In this document: positions 10,159 to 19,108 of the stretch, in pieces | Position numbering within the stretch: position 1 is the stretch's first letter | Layout: every line of letters starts with the position of its first letter | NCBI GenBank assembly: GCA_002711125.1 | Contig: PAHN01000004.1 | Location: forward strand, 258,017-301,952 | Length of the DNA stretch: 43,936 bases | Direction of reading: 5' to 3' | From: Flavobacteriales bacterium | Lineage (GTDB): Bacteria; Bacteroidota; Bacteroidia; Flavobacteriales; BACL11 | Translations under genes and position numbers: made by a program | The notes under the pieces: generated by a model | Database searches by the model: none | The model's input: the letters and a program-made list of their open reading frames with translations, nothing else | What the model was told of the DNA's origin: nothing

Positions 10159-11347
10159 GGATAAGAAAATTATTATTGGAGTAACTGGCAGTATTGCAGC
10201 TTATAAATCTGCAGAATTAGTTCGTTTATTTAAGAAGTCAGGCGCTCAAGTTAGAGTAATACAGACAGAATCATCATTAGATTTTGTTTCTCCATTAACT
10301 TTATCAACCTTATCGGGAACACGAGTTCTTTCATCAATGATAGATGTCGAATCTGGTGAATGGAATAATCATGTAGATTTGGCAATATGGGCAGATTTTT
10401 TAGTAATTGCTCCATTAACTGCAAACACTATGGCAAAGATGGTTAAAGGGGAATGTGATAATTTGCTTTTAGCGATATATTTATCTGCTAAGTGTCCAGT
10501 ATATTTTGCACCTGCAATGGACCTAGATATGTATAAGCATCAGTCGACAATAAATAATATTTCTAAATTACGAGAGTTTGGAAATAGATTGATTCCTTCA
10601 AAGTTTGGTGAATTAGCAAGTGGCCTTGTTGGTGAAGGAAGAATGGCAGAGCCTTCTGAAATAATTGATCAAATAATATCAGATTTATCAAAGGATTTAC
10701 CTTTGTCAAGTAAACGAGTTTTAATTACTGCTGGACCTACTTATGAAGCAATTGACCCAGTTCGTTTTATTGGTAATAGATCTTCAGGTAAAATGGGAGT
10801 TGCATTGGCAATAGAATGTGCTAATCATGGAGCTAATGTTGAACTTATTCTTGGACCTTCTTCTTTAAGTGTTAATCATTCAAATATAAAAGTTAATCGC
10901 GTTGAAAATACTAATGAAATGTATCATTTATGTTTAGAAAAATTTGATGATGTTGATATTGCTTTTTTTGCCGCTGCAGTTTCTGATTATAAGCCAAAAC
11001 ATTTTGTTAGTGAGAAGATAAAAAAACAAAAAGATAGCATTTCTATTGAGTTTGTTAAAAATATAGATATTTTATATGAAATGAGTTTAAAAAAGAAGGA
11101 ACATCAAATTATGGTTGGATTTGCTTTAGAAACTTTTAATGAAATAGAAAATGCTAAAGAAAAGTTAAAAAATAAAAATCTCGACTTAATTGTTTTAAAT
11201 TCACTTAATGATAATGGTGCTGGATTTGATTATGCCACTAATAAAGTATCAATTATTGATAAACAAAATAATATATTTAAATTTGATTTAAAAGATAAGA
11301 CTATGGTTGCTAATGATATTGTTAATAAATTAATTGAAATTATATAA
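10151..11347 (+). CDS. coaBC: Bifunctional phosphopantothenoylcysteine decarboxylase/synthetase CoaBC
   Basis: Joins phosphopantothenate to cysteine and decarboxylates the product, two steps of coenzyme A synthesis. The N-terminal flavodoxin-like CoaC half starts GVTGSIAAYKSAELVR, holds the catalytic His in NNHVDLA (about residue 75) and the flavin-binding PAMDLDMY. The CoaB half starts near ITAGPTYEAIDPVRFIGNRS (about residue 192) and includes FFAAAVSDYKP. The length of 398 is normal. Its stop and the next ATG share one base. Confidence 0.96.
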   Translation: MLKDKKIIIGVTGSIAAYKSAELVRLFKKSGAQVRVIQTESSLDFVSPLTLSTLSGTRVLSSMIDVESGEWNNHVDLAIWADFLVIAPLTANTMAKMVKGECDNLLLAIYLSAKCPVYFAPAMDLDMYKHQSTINNISKLREFGNRLIPSKFGELASGLVGEGRMAEPSEIIDQIISDLSKDLPLSSKRVLITAGPTYEAIDPVRFIGNRSSGKMGVALAIECANHGANVELILGPSSLSVNHSNIKVNRVENTNEMYHLCLEKFDDVDIAFFAAAVSDYKPKHFVSEKIKKQKDSISIEFVKNIDILYEMSLKKKEHQIMVGFALETFNEIENAKEKLKNKNLDLIVLNSLNDNGAGFDYATNKVSIIDKQNNIFKFDLKDKTMVANDIVNKLIEII

Positions 11348-12252
11348 TGAAATATCTTTTATTGTTATTTAGTATTACTTCTTATTTATCTGAAGTTTTT
11401 TCTCAAGAATTATTATGTAATGTGCGTGTTAATTCATCACAAATTCAAACAAGTGACAGAAAGATATTTCAAACAATGCAGACAGAAATATATGAGTTTA
11501 TTAATAATAGAGTTTGGACCACTTCAAATTTTCAAAATGAGGAGCGTATTGAGTGTACTTTTGTTATTAATGTAAGTAAAAAGATTTCTAGCGATGAATT
11601 CGAAGCTAGCTTACAAATTCAAAGTACAAGACCAGTTTACGGAACATCTTTTAAAACACCTTTATTTAACTATTTAGACAACAATTTTAGATTTAAATAT
11701 TTAGAATATCAGTCTCTTGAATTCTCTGAATTAACCCATATGTCTAATTTAACTTCAGTATTAGCTTTTTATGTTAATATAATTTTGGGACTTGATTTTG
11801 CATCATTCTCTGAGTATGGTGGGAATGAGTATTTCAGTATTGCTCAAAGAATAGTAAATAATGCTCAAAATACTCCTGAGCCTGGATGGAAAGCTTTTGA
11901 AAGTGATAAAAATCGATATTGGTTAGTTAATGATTTACTTGACCAAAGATATGAAGACTTTCATACAAGTTTTTATAGATATCACAGGTTAGGATTAGAT
12001 TTGTTGGGAGAAGAACCTGATGATGCTAGATTTGAAATTACTGAATCTATTGAAGGTCTTAAAAGTATTTACAGAAATAATTCATCAGCATTTATTTTAA
12101 AAATTTTCTTTGATGCAAAAACTGATGAAATAGTAAATATTTACTCTGAAGCGTTTCCTAATGAAAAAGCAAGAATTGTTAAAACATTATTAGAAATAGA
12201 TCCTTCTAATTCTACTAAATATCAATTGATAACACAGGAAAAAGAAAGATGA
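11347..12252 (+). CDS. DUF4835 family exported protein
   Basis: A 301-residue protein with a signal peptide (residues 1-19, ending EVFSQ) followed by ELLCNVRVNSSQIQTSD, the typical start of DUF4835 proteins. Further conserved-looking stretches are RPVYGTSF (about 95-102), the FNYLDNNFRF region and the YRYHRLGLDLL segment. Relatives encoded next to coaBC and recN include the PorD-type proteins discussed with type IX secretion in this phylum, but a direct role here is not shown. Its end overlaps recN by four bases (ATGA). Confidence 0.88.
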   Translation: MKYLLLLFSITSYLSEVFSQELLCNVRVNSSQIQTSDRKIFQTMQTEIYEFINNRVWTTSNFQNEERIECTFVINVSKKISSDEFEASLQIQSTRPVYGTSFKTPLFNYLDNNFRFKYLEYQSLEFSELTHMSNLTSVLAFYVNIILGLDFASFSEYGGNEYFSIAQRIVNNAQNTPEPGWKAFESDKNRYWLVNDLLDQRYEDFHTSFYRYHRLGLDLLGEEPDDARFEITESIEGLKSIYRNNSSAFILKIFFDAKTDEIVNIYSEAFPNEKARIVKTLLEIDPSNSTKYQLITQEKER

Positions 12253-13883
12253 TAAAGTCTCTTAAAATTAAAAATTATGCATTAATTAATGATGTAAAAA
12301 TTAATTTCAAAGAGGGATTTACGGTCTTAGGTGGAGAGACTGGTGCAGGAAAATCTATTATTCTTGATGCATTATCAGTATTATTAGGAAAACGTATAGA
12401 CAGATTTGCCATAAGATCTAATAAGAAAACTATTATTGAGGGGATTTTTAAACTTGATAACTCTTTTGTTAATTTTTTTAATCAGCACAATATAGATTAT
12501 GAAGAGACTACCATTATTACAAGAGAAGTGAATTCAAATGGGAAAAGTAGGGCATTTATTAATGATACTCCTGTTCTATTAAATATTCTTAATGATTTAG
12601 GTACTCAAATAGTCGAGATACATACGCAGAATCAATCTATATTATTACAAGATCAGGTTTCCCAATTTACTTTAATTGATTTGTTTTGTAATACTAATGA
12701 GATATTATCTAATTATCAGTTACAATATATTAAATATAAGGATTTACATACTGAATTAATCAAAATTAAAGCTTCAGGAAGTCTTTCTGAAAATGAGCTT
12801 GATTTTTTGAATTTTCAAATTAATGAACTAAGTCTTGCCAATTTGCAAGTAGGAGAGAAAGAAGAATTAGAAACAAAAATTGATTTTTTGGAAAATATAC
12901 AAGGAATTTCAGAAGTCATAAAAAATGGTGAATCCACATTAAATGATGAATATGGAGTTATCTCTAGACTTTCTCTTTTAGAAAAAAGAATGTTAGATTA
13001 TGATACATTTAATGATCTCTCAAAACGAATTAATAGTGTTTTAATTGAATTAAACGATTTAAATGATCATTTATCTTCAAAAAGTGTCAACTTAAATTGT
13101 GACCCTTCACAATTACACAACTTTAATTCTAGATTAGATGAATTAAATGCTTTATTGAATAAATATAGAAAAAATAATGAAAGTGATTTAATTAATTACT
13201 TAAATGAGTTGCAAAGAAAAATAAATCTTTCTAAGTCTTATAATAACTTATTAAAGGATGTAGGTTCTAAAATTGAAGTTCAATTAAATATTCTTTCAAA
13301 TCTTTCTACTGAATTAAATAAAATACGTTGCGCAGCTTTACCTTCTTTTGAGAAGGAGGTTGAAACCAATCTTAATAATTTAGGTATGCCACATGCAAGA
13401 TTTAAAGTTGAATTAATTGAATGTAATGATTTTCATTATTATGGAAAAACTGAAGTTAAATTTCTTTTTTCAGCAAATAAAGGTGCTTCTTTATTAGAAG
13501 TTGCGAAAGTGGCTTCTGGTGGCGAGTTATCTAGATTAATGTTAGTTATGAAATATATATCTGCAAAATCAATTGGTCTAAATACTTTGTTTTTTGATGA
13601 AATTGATATTGGTGTAAGTGGTGAAATTGCTTCTTTAATGGGTAATATGATGTCAGAAATCAGCAATTCTTCTCAAGTTATTGCAATTTCACATTTACCT
13701 CAGGTAGCTTCTAAAGCAAATCAACATCTAAAAGTAGTTAAACATATTGTAAATAATCGAACGGTTTCAGATGTTAAAAATTTAAATAATGAAGAGAGAA
13801 TTATGGAAATAGCTAAACTTTTAAGTGGAAAAGAAGTTAGTAGTGAAGCTTATGAAAATGCAAAAGTACTTTTAAATCAATAA
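12249..13883 (+). CDS. recN: DNA repair protein RecN
   Basis: SMC-like ATPase acting early in double-strand break repair. The N-terminal P-loop is GETGAGKS at 29-36. Long coiled-coil arms occupy roughly residues 150-370 and are rich in Asn, Leu, Lys and Glu. The C-terminal ATPase half has the ABC signature ASGGELSRLMLVMK and the Walker B stretch TLFFDEIDIGVSG, followed by ISHLPQVASKA. The length, 544, is close to the family norm. It is the last gene of the bamD run; a separate promoter precedes fabI. Confidence 0.96.
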   Translation: MIKSLKIKNYALINDVKINFKEGFTVLGGETGAGKSIILDALSVLLGKRIDRFAIRSNKKTIIEGIFKLDNSFVNFFNQHNIDYEETTIITREVNSNGKSRAFINDTPVLLNILNDLGTQIVEIHTQNQSILLQDQVSQFTLIDLFCNTNEILSNYQLQYIKYKDLHTELIKIKASGSLSENELDFLNFQINELSLANLQVGEKEELETKIDFLENIQGISEVIKNGESTLNDEYGVISRLSLLEKRMLDYDTFNDLSKRINSVLIELNDLNDHLSSKSVNLNCDPSQLHNFNSRLDELNALLNKYRKNNESDLINYLNELQRKINLSKSYNNLLKDVGSKIEVQLNILSNLSTELNKIRCAALPSFEKEVETNLNNLGMPHARFKVELIECNDFHYYGKTEVKFLFSANKGASLLEVAKVASGGELSRLMLVMKYISAKSIGLNTLFFDEIDIGVSGEIASLMGNMMSEISNSSQVIAISHLPQVASKANQHLKVVKHIVNNRTVSDVKNLNNEERIMEIAKLLSGKEVSSEAYENAKVLLNQ

Positions 13884-13886
13884 TTT

Positions 13887-13894
13887 TATATTTG
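13887..13894 (+). promoter_or_regulatory. -7 promoter box of fabI
   Basis: TATATTTG, a full TAnnTTTG match, starts four bases after the recN stop and lies 16 bases before the fabI ATG. Confidence 0.6.
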
Positions 13895-13910
13895 TAATAA
13901 ACTTATAATC

Positions 13911-14741
13911 ATGGAAAATAATATTTTAAAAGGTAAAAAGGGAATTGTTTTTGGAGCTTTGGATAAAAAATCTATAGCTTGGAAAGTAGCTGTGAATGCA
14001 TACAAGGAGGGTGCTGAAATTGTTTTAACCAATGCGCCTATTGCTCTTAGAATGGGAACAATCAATGATTTAGCAAAACAAACTAATTCTATAGTAATAC
14101 CTGCTGATGCAACAAGTATGGAAGACCTTAACAATCTGTATAATAAATCAATGGATTATTTTGGGTCAAAATTTGATTTTATTTTACATTCAATAGGAAT
14201 GTCTGTGAATGTTAGAAAGGGTAAACAATACTATGATATGAATTACGATTGGACACAAAAAGGTATGGATGTTTCAGCAATGTCTTTTCATAAGACAATT
14301 AAAGCAGCTTTTGATATTGATGCATTAAATGAATATGCATCAATTATTGCGCTTTCTTATGTTGCTGCACAGCGAGTATTTCATTCATATAACGATATGG
14401 CTGACAATAAGGCATTATTAGAGTCTATAGCTAGAAGTTTTGGATATCATTATGGTTTAAAGAAAAATGTAAGAGTCAATACTGTTTCTCAATCTCCTAC
14501 AATAACAACAGCAGGAAGTGGTGTTGATGGTTTTGATGGTTTCTATAAGTTTGCTGATGATCTTTCTCCCTTAGGAAATGCTTCAGCAGAAGATTGCGCT
14601 AAATATTGTGTTACATTGTTTTCTGATTATACTAAAATGGTTACTATGCAAAACTTATTTCATGATGGAGGATTTTCATCTATGGGGATGAGTCAGCAGG
14701 TAATGGATAATTATATGAAATCTGTTAAGGGTAATAAATAA
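13911..14741 (+). CDS. fabI: Enoyl-[acyl-carrier-protein] reductase FabI
   Basis: Performs the final NAD(P)H-dependent reduction in each round of fatty acid elongation. This SDR-fold enzyme has the FabI-type cofactor loop GALDKKSIAW (16-25), the substrate-side ILHSIGM, and the catalytic pair in the spacing YNDMADNK (Tyr-x6-Lys). The NTVSQSPTITTAGSG stretch and the long insertion are as in Bacteroidota FabI, as is the length of 276. It has its own promoter and is followed by the sulfotransferase-like gene after 50 bases. Confidence 0.95.
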   Translation: MENNILKGKKGIVFGALDKKSIAWKVAVNAYKEGAEIVLTNAPIALRMGTINDLAKQTNSIVIPADATSMEDLNNLYNKSMDYFGSKFDFILHSIGMSVNVRKGKQYYDMNYDWTQKGMDVSAMSFHKTIKAAFDIDALNEYASIIALSYVAAQRVFHSYNDMADNKALLESIARSFGYHYGLKKNVRVNTVSQSPTITTAGSGVDGFDGFYKFADDLSPLGNASAEDCAKYCVTLFSDYTKMVTMQNLFHDGGFSSMGMSQQVMDNYMKSVKGNK

Positions 14742-14791
14742 TAATGTATTTATTAGACTTTTTATTAAAAATTATTTGATTATCATTAATT

Positions 14792-15505
14792 ATGAATAAA
14801 AAGATATGTTTGTGGTCTTGTCCAAGAAACGTTTCTACAGCATTAATGTATTCTTTTAGAGAAAGACCAGACATGGAAGTATTTGATGAACCCCTGTATG
14901 CTCATTATTTAAATTCGACTAATTTAAATCATCCTGGTAAAAAAGAAATTTTATCTTCTCTAGAAATAGATTGGAAAAAAGTTGTTTATAACGTTATACT
15001 TAAGAATCGTAAAAAAAACTCTTTTTTTAAACTAATGACTCATTTTTTAGTAGATGTTGATAAGAGTTTTTTAAAAGATGTACAAAATATTATATTCATA
15101 AGGGACCCTAAAGAGATTATATATTCTTATTCGAAAGTTATAAAAAATCCAAACATTTCTGATATTGGAGTTAAAATGCAATATGACTTATACCTGTATT
15201 TAAAGAGCATAAATATTAATGCTATTATACTAGACTCGAAAAAGTTATTAATTAATCCAAAAAAAACTTTAATTAAGTTATGTGATTTATTAAATATTCC
15301 TTTTTACGATACTATGTTAAAGTGGGAGAGAGGTAGTAAAGAAGAAGATGGGGTTTGGGCTAAATACTGGTATACAAATGTACATAATACTACGTGTTTC
15401 CTTCCATATAAGAAAAGATTAGATATTCAGTTTAACTCTAGTCAGAAAAACTTATATAATAAATGTAAATCTTATTATAATTTATTAACAAAATTATCAA
15501 TTTAG
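14792..15505 (+). CDS. Sulfotransferase-like P-loop protein
   Basis: Probably binds PAPS or a related nucleotide to transfer sulfate to an unknown acceptor. The 5'-phosphosulfate loop is WSCPRNVSTALMYSF (8-22), followed by DEPLYAHYL; the 3'-phosphate motif is IIFIRDPKEIIYSYSK (100-115). Those two motifs in order define the sulfotransferase fold. At 237 residues it is compact, with a basic C-terminal part and no signal peptide. It is two bases before a class IV aminotransferase gene, so the two are almost certainly cotranslated. I recall plant proteins that combine a similar P-loop domain with a class IV aminotransferase domain, which would support a shared function; this memory needs checking. 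The substrate is unknown. Confidence 0.72.
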   Translation: MNKKICLWSCPRNVSTALMYSFRERPDMEVFDEPLYAHYLNSTNLNHPGKKEILSSLEIDWKKVVYNVILKNRKKNSFFKLMTHFLVDVDKSFLKDVQNIIFIRDPKEIIYSYSKVIKNPNISDIGVKMQYDLYLYLKSININAIILDSKKLLINPKKTLIKLCDLLNIPFYDTMLKWERGSKEEDGVWAKYWYTNVHNTTCFLPYKKRLDIQFNSSQKNLYNKCKSYYNLLTKLSI

Positions 15506-15507
15506 AT

Positions 15508-16404
15508 ATGATACAAAAATTTGATGAAAGAAATAGAAATATTAAAGTATGGATAGATGGATTATTATTTGATAGAAGTCAGGCAAAAGTATCTGTTTTT
15601 GATAGTTCCGTTCAAGGAGGTGATGCTGTGTGGGAAGGATTAAGAGTTTATGCTGGAAAGATATTTTGCTTTAATGAACATATAAATAGGTTAATAGAAT
15701 CTGCTAAAAGTCTGGATTTCAAGATGATACCTTCAGTAAAGTATATAAAAGAAGCAGTCTTTAATACATTAAAAGCAAATGGTATGAAGGATGACACACA
15801 CATAAGATTAACATTAACAAGAGGTGTGAAAATTACTTCAGGTATGAATCCTCAGTTGAATCAATCAGGATGTACGTTAATTGTTTTGGCAGAATGGAAG
15901 TCTCCAATATTTTATGGAAGAGAATTAAAGCTTATTACATCTAGCATAAGAAGAAATTCACCATTATGCTTAGATTCAAAAATTCATCATGCTAATCTTC
16001 TTAATAATATTTTAGCAAAAATAGAAGCAAATAATGCAGATGTTGATGATGCACTAATGTTAGATTTAGATGGTTTTATAGCTGAAACAAATTCGTGTAA
16101 TATATTTATGATAAAGAACAATACTGTTTTTACATCATATCCTAAGGCTTGCCTTCCTGGAATAACGAGAGGGGTAGTTATACATTTGTGTGAATTAAAT
16201 AAAATTGCAATTAAAGAAAGAGATATTTCATTAACAGAAATATATAATGCTGATGAAGTATTTACCACTGGTACAATGGGAGAGTTAACTAGGGTAGTAG
16301 AGATTGATAAAAGAAAGTTAACTAATAAAGGTAGCTTATTTAATAAAATACAAATTTTATTTAAAGAGATGACAAAAAAACAAGGCGAAAAATTACTTTT
16401 TTAA
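15508..16404 (+). CDS. Class IV PLP-dependent aminotransferase (BCAT/D-amino acid transaminase family)
   Basis: Fold-type IV aminotransferase acting on branched-chain or D-amino acids, or an aminodeoxychorismate-like substrate. Visible motifs: FDSSVQGGDAVWEGLRVY (31-48), the lysine region SKIHHANLLNNILAKIEAN (157-175), FIAETNSCNIF with E193, and the phosphate-binding CLPGITRG. K158 is the likely Schiff-base lysine, but it lies five residues before the conserved Asn instead of the usual three or four (see findings). The length of 298 is normal. It forms a pair with the sulfotransferase-like gene and its 3' end overlaps the convergent clpC by 12 bases. I would not assign ilvE without a tree. 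Confidence 0.82.
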   Translation: MIQKFDERNRNIKVWIDGLLFDRSQAKVSVFDSSVQGGDAVWEGLRVYAGKIFCFNEHINRLIESAKSLDFKMIPSVKYIKEAVFNTLKANGMKDDTHIRLTLTRGVKITSGMNPQLNQSGCTLIVLAEWKSPIFYGRELKLITSSIRRNSPLCLDSKIHHANLLNNILAKIEANNADVDDALMLDLDGFIAETNSCNIFMIKNNTVFTSYPKACLPGITRGVVIHLCELNKIAIKERDISLTEIYNADEVFTTGTMGELTRVVEIDKRKLTNKGSLFNKIQILFKEMTKKQGEKLLF

Positions 16405-18930
16405 TTTCTTTTTTGTTTCTTTTTTTGGCTTAGAAATTTTCATAATTAACTTAACTTTATCTTTACTTAAATTTACATTAATTAAATCACCTTCTTTAAC
16501 TTGAGCATTAATAATTTCTTCAGAAAGAGGGTCTTCAAAATATTTTTGAATAGCACGTTTTAACGGTCTAGCTCCAAACTTAGAGTCAAAACCTTTTTCA
16601 GCAATAAAATCTTTAGCACTTTTAGATATTTTTACTTTATAACCTAAATCTTCAATACGATTTAATAAATTATTTATTTCTATATCTATGATTTTATTTA
16701 TATCATCTTTAGTAAGATTGTTAAAAATTATAATATCATCGATTCTATTTAAGAATTCAGGAGAAAATGCTCTTTTTAATGCTTTTTGTATTACACTTTT
16801 ATTATGATTTTCACTATTTTGCTTTTTTGATGAAGTGTTAAAGCCTATACCTTGGCCAAAATCTTTTAGTTCTCGTGCACCAATATTTGAGGTCATTATT
16901 ATTATAGTATTTTTAAAGCTTATGTTTCTACCGAGACTGTCAGTCATTTGTCCGTCATCTAGAGCTTGTAATAAAAGGTTGAAAACATCAGGATGTGCTT
17001 TTTCAATCTCATCAAGTAGAATTACAGAATAAGGTTTTCTTCTAACTTGTTCTGTTAACTGTCCACCTTCTTCATAACCAACATATCCAGGAGGAGATCC
17101 GACAAGCCTACTTACTGCAAATTTCTCCATATACTCACTCATATCGATTCTAATTAAAGCTTCTTGTGAGTCGAAAATTTCTTCTGATAATGCTTTAGTT
17201 AATTGTGTTTTTCCAACACCAGTAGGTCCTAGAAAAATAAATGATCCAATAGGTTTACCAGGCTCTTTAAGTCCGACTCTATTACGTCTAATTGATCTTA
17301 CTACTTTTTCGACAGCATCATCTTGCCCAATAATACGTTTTCTAATATTTTTATCCATTACAGAAAGTCTTTTTCTTTCTTGTGATGCAACTCTATTTAC
17401 TGGAATTCCAGTCATGATTGATATAACATCGGCAACATTCTCTTCAGTAACAATTTCTTTATGTTGCTTTAAATCCTTTTCCCATATATCTTGGGCATGT
17501 TTTAACTGTGCTTGAATCTTTTTTTCATTATCTCTCAATTCTGCAGCAGTTTCAAACTTTTGTTGACTTATGGCTAATTTTTTATCATCAGTTATAGAGG
17601 ATAGTTTTTCTTCTAAGTTTGTTATATGCTTAGGTACTTCTATATTTGTTATATGCACTCTAGACCCGGCTTCATCTAGCGCATCAATAGCTTTGTCTGG
17701 TAAGAATCTATCATTCATATATCTATCTGTTAAAATTACGCATGATTTAATAGCATCATCTGTATATTTAACATTATGATGTTCTTCGTATTTAATTTTG
17801 ATATTATTTAAGATTTCAATAGTTTCTTCAATTGAAGTAGGGTTTACAATAACTTTTTGAAACCTACGTTCTAGTGCGCCATCTTTTTCAATATGTTGTC
17901 GATATTCATCAAGTGTTGTTGCACCTATACATTGTACCTCTCCTCTTGCTAGAGCAGGCTTAAACATATTTGAGGCATCTAATGAGCCTGTTGCTCCACC
18001 TGCACCAACTAATGTGTGAATTTCGTCAATAAATAAAATAATTTCGGGATTTGCTTCTAATTCTGTTATAATACTCTTCATTCTTTCTTCAAACTGCCCT
18101 CTATATTTTGTACCAGCAACAAGAGCAGCTAAGTCTAACATAATTACTTTTTTATTAAATAATACTCTAGAAACCTTTTTTTGAACTATTCTTAATGCAA
18201 GACCTTCAGCAATTGCAGATTTTCCAACACCTGGTTCTCCAACTAGAATAGGATTGTTTTTCTTTCTTCGGCTCAAAATTTGAGATACTCTTTCAATTTC
18301 TTTAATTCTTCCAACTATTGGGTCTAGCTTTTCTTCAATAGCATATTGAGTTAAATCTCTACCAAAATTATCTAATACTGGAGTAGAGTTTTTAGATTCT
18401 TTTTTTGTTTTTTCTGATTTGCTTGGTCCAAATATATCATCATCTTCATCTTCTTCTTCATTTGACTCATCTAAACTCGCAGAAAATTTTTCTGATATTT
18501 GATTTTCATATTCGTTTATCACCATTTCATAATTTATGTGTAATTCTTCAAATGATATCGTAACAATATTATTTGGATCTAAAAGAATAGCTAATAAAAC
18601 ATGAATTGTCTTAATTTCATTGTCATTAAGAGTTTTTTGCTCCATTAGTGCTTTTTTGAGTATTCTTTCTGTTTCTTTTTTAAATCTTATAGTTTCTTTA
18701 TTAATATTTATTGGATTTTCATTAAAGGGTATTTTATTTTCAATACTTTTTTTTAGAATAATACAGTCTACACCTATTGCTTCAATAGTTTTTATAGCTG
18801 TTCCCTTTCCTTCCCTCAGTATGCCTAAAAAAAGATGTTCGACACCTACATTTTCGTTTCCAAGTCTAAGAACTTCTTCTCTAACAAAATTAAATACTTC
18901 TTTCATTCTATTTGAAAATTCTGTTTTCAT
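16393..18930 (-). CDS. clpC: ATP-dependent Clp protease ATPase subunit ClpC
   Basis: Hsp100 unfoldase that feeds substrates into ClpP. The N-terminal double Clp-N repeat (about 1-145) is followed by an acidic linker with EEEDEDDD. The first AAA module has Walker A GEPGVGKS (231-238) and [12 protein letters not shown]; a UVR-like coiled segment lies near 450-480; the second AAA module has GPTGVGKT (568-575) and [15 protein letters not shown]. The ClpP-docking loop reads IGF at 695-697, showing it is a protease partner and not a ClpB-type disaggregase. The length is 845 with a basic tail. It is divergent from gyrA across a 178-base gap. Confidence 0.95.
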   Translation of the reverse strand: MKTEFSNRMKEVFNFVREEVLRLGNENVGVEHLFLGILREGKGTAIKTIEAIGVDCIILKKSIENKIPFNENPININKETIRFKKETERILKKALMEQKTLNDNEIKTIHVLLAILLDPNNIVTISFEELHINYEMVINEYENQISEKFSASLDESNEEEDEDDDIFGPSKSEKTKKESKNSTPVLDNFGRDLTQYAIEEKLDPIVGRIKEIERVSQILSRRKKNNPILVGEPGVGKSAIAEGLALRIVQKKVSRVLFNKKVIMLDLAALVAGTKYRGQFEERMKSIITELEANPEIILFIDEIHTLVGAGGATGSLDASNMFKPALARGEVQCIGATTLDEYRQHIEKDGALERRFQKVIVNPTSIEETIEILNNIKIKYEEHHNVKYTDDAIKSCVILTDRYMNDRFLPDKAIDALDEAGSRVHITNIEVPKHITNLEEKLSSITDDKKLAISQQKFETAAELRDNEKKIQAQLKHAQDIWEKDLKQHKEIVTEENVADVISIMTGIPVNRVASQERKRLSVMDKNIRKRIIGQDDAVEKVVRSIRRNRVGLKEPGKPIGSFIFLGPTGVGKTQLTKALSEEIFDSQEALIRIDMSEYMEKFAVSRLVGSPPGYVGYEEGGQLTEQVRRKPYSVILLDEIEKAHPDVFNLLLQALDDGQMTDSLGRNISFKNTIIIMTSNIGARELKDFGQGIGFNTSSKKQNSENHNKSVIQKALKRAFSPEFLNRIDDIIIFNNLTKDDINKIIDIEINNLLNRIEDLGYKVKISKSAKDFIAEKGFDSKFGARPLKRAIQKYFEDPLSEEIINAQVKEGDLINVNLSKDKVKLIMKISKPKKETKKKLKK

Positions 18931-18972
18931 TTATATTGTATTTTTTTTGTGCAAGATAAATACTAAAATTAT

Positions 18973-18985
18973 TATATATCTAAAT
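18973..18985 (+). repeat. 13-base direct repeat, copy 1 (clpC-gyrA gap)
   Basis: TATATATCTAAAT occurs here and again at 19024-19036, 51 bases apart start to start. It could be a pair of protein binding sites or chance in A+T-rich DNA. Confidence 0.35.
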
Positions 18986-19023
18986 TTTTTAACTGAAATT
19001 TTTAAACAAAAATTGTTTATAAC

Positions 19024-19036
19024 TATATATCTAAAT
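19024..19036 (+). repeat. 13-base direct repeat, copy 2 (clpC-gyrA gap)
   Basis: Identical to 18973-18985. It lies about 70 bases before the gyrA start, between the two candidate promoters. Confidence 0.35.
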
Positions 19037-19108
19037 CTTAATCAATTTTACTATAGAATACGAAAATTTATTTAATTTGTTACTTATTATAAAAAATATA
19101 AAAAAATT

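Larger units (their letters stand above)
18931..19108. other. Divergent intergenic region between clpC and gyrA
   Basis: A 178-base, very A+T-rich gap that must hold promoters for both genes. No perfect TAnnTTTG box was found. Weak candidates are TAATTTG at 19073-19079 for gyrA and, on the minus strand, TATCTTGC at 18951-18958 for clpC. A 13-base direct repeat occurs twice in it (listed separately). Confidence 0.4.

Noticed and set aside
13439-13666. Minus-strand open frame inside recN
   Set aside because: It is a mirror of the RecN ATPase region; the recN frame has clear catalytic motifs there.
18620-19075. Long plus-strand open frame across the clpC start
   Set aside because: It lies mostly antisense to clpC, with low-complexity hydrophobic translation caused by A+T-rich codons; no start signal or family resemblance.
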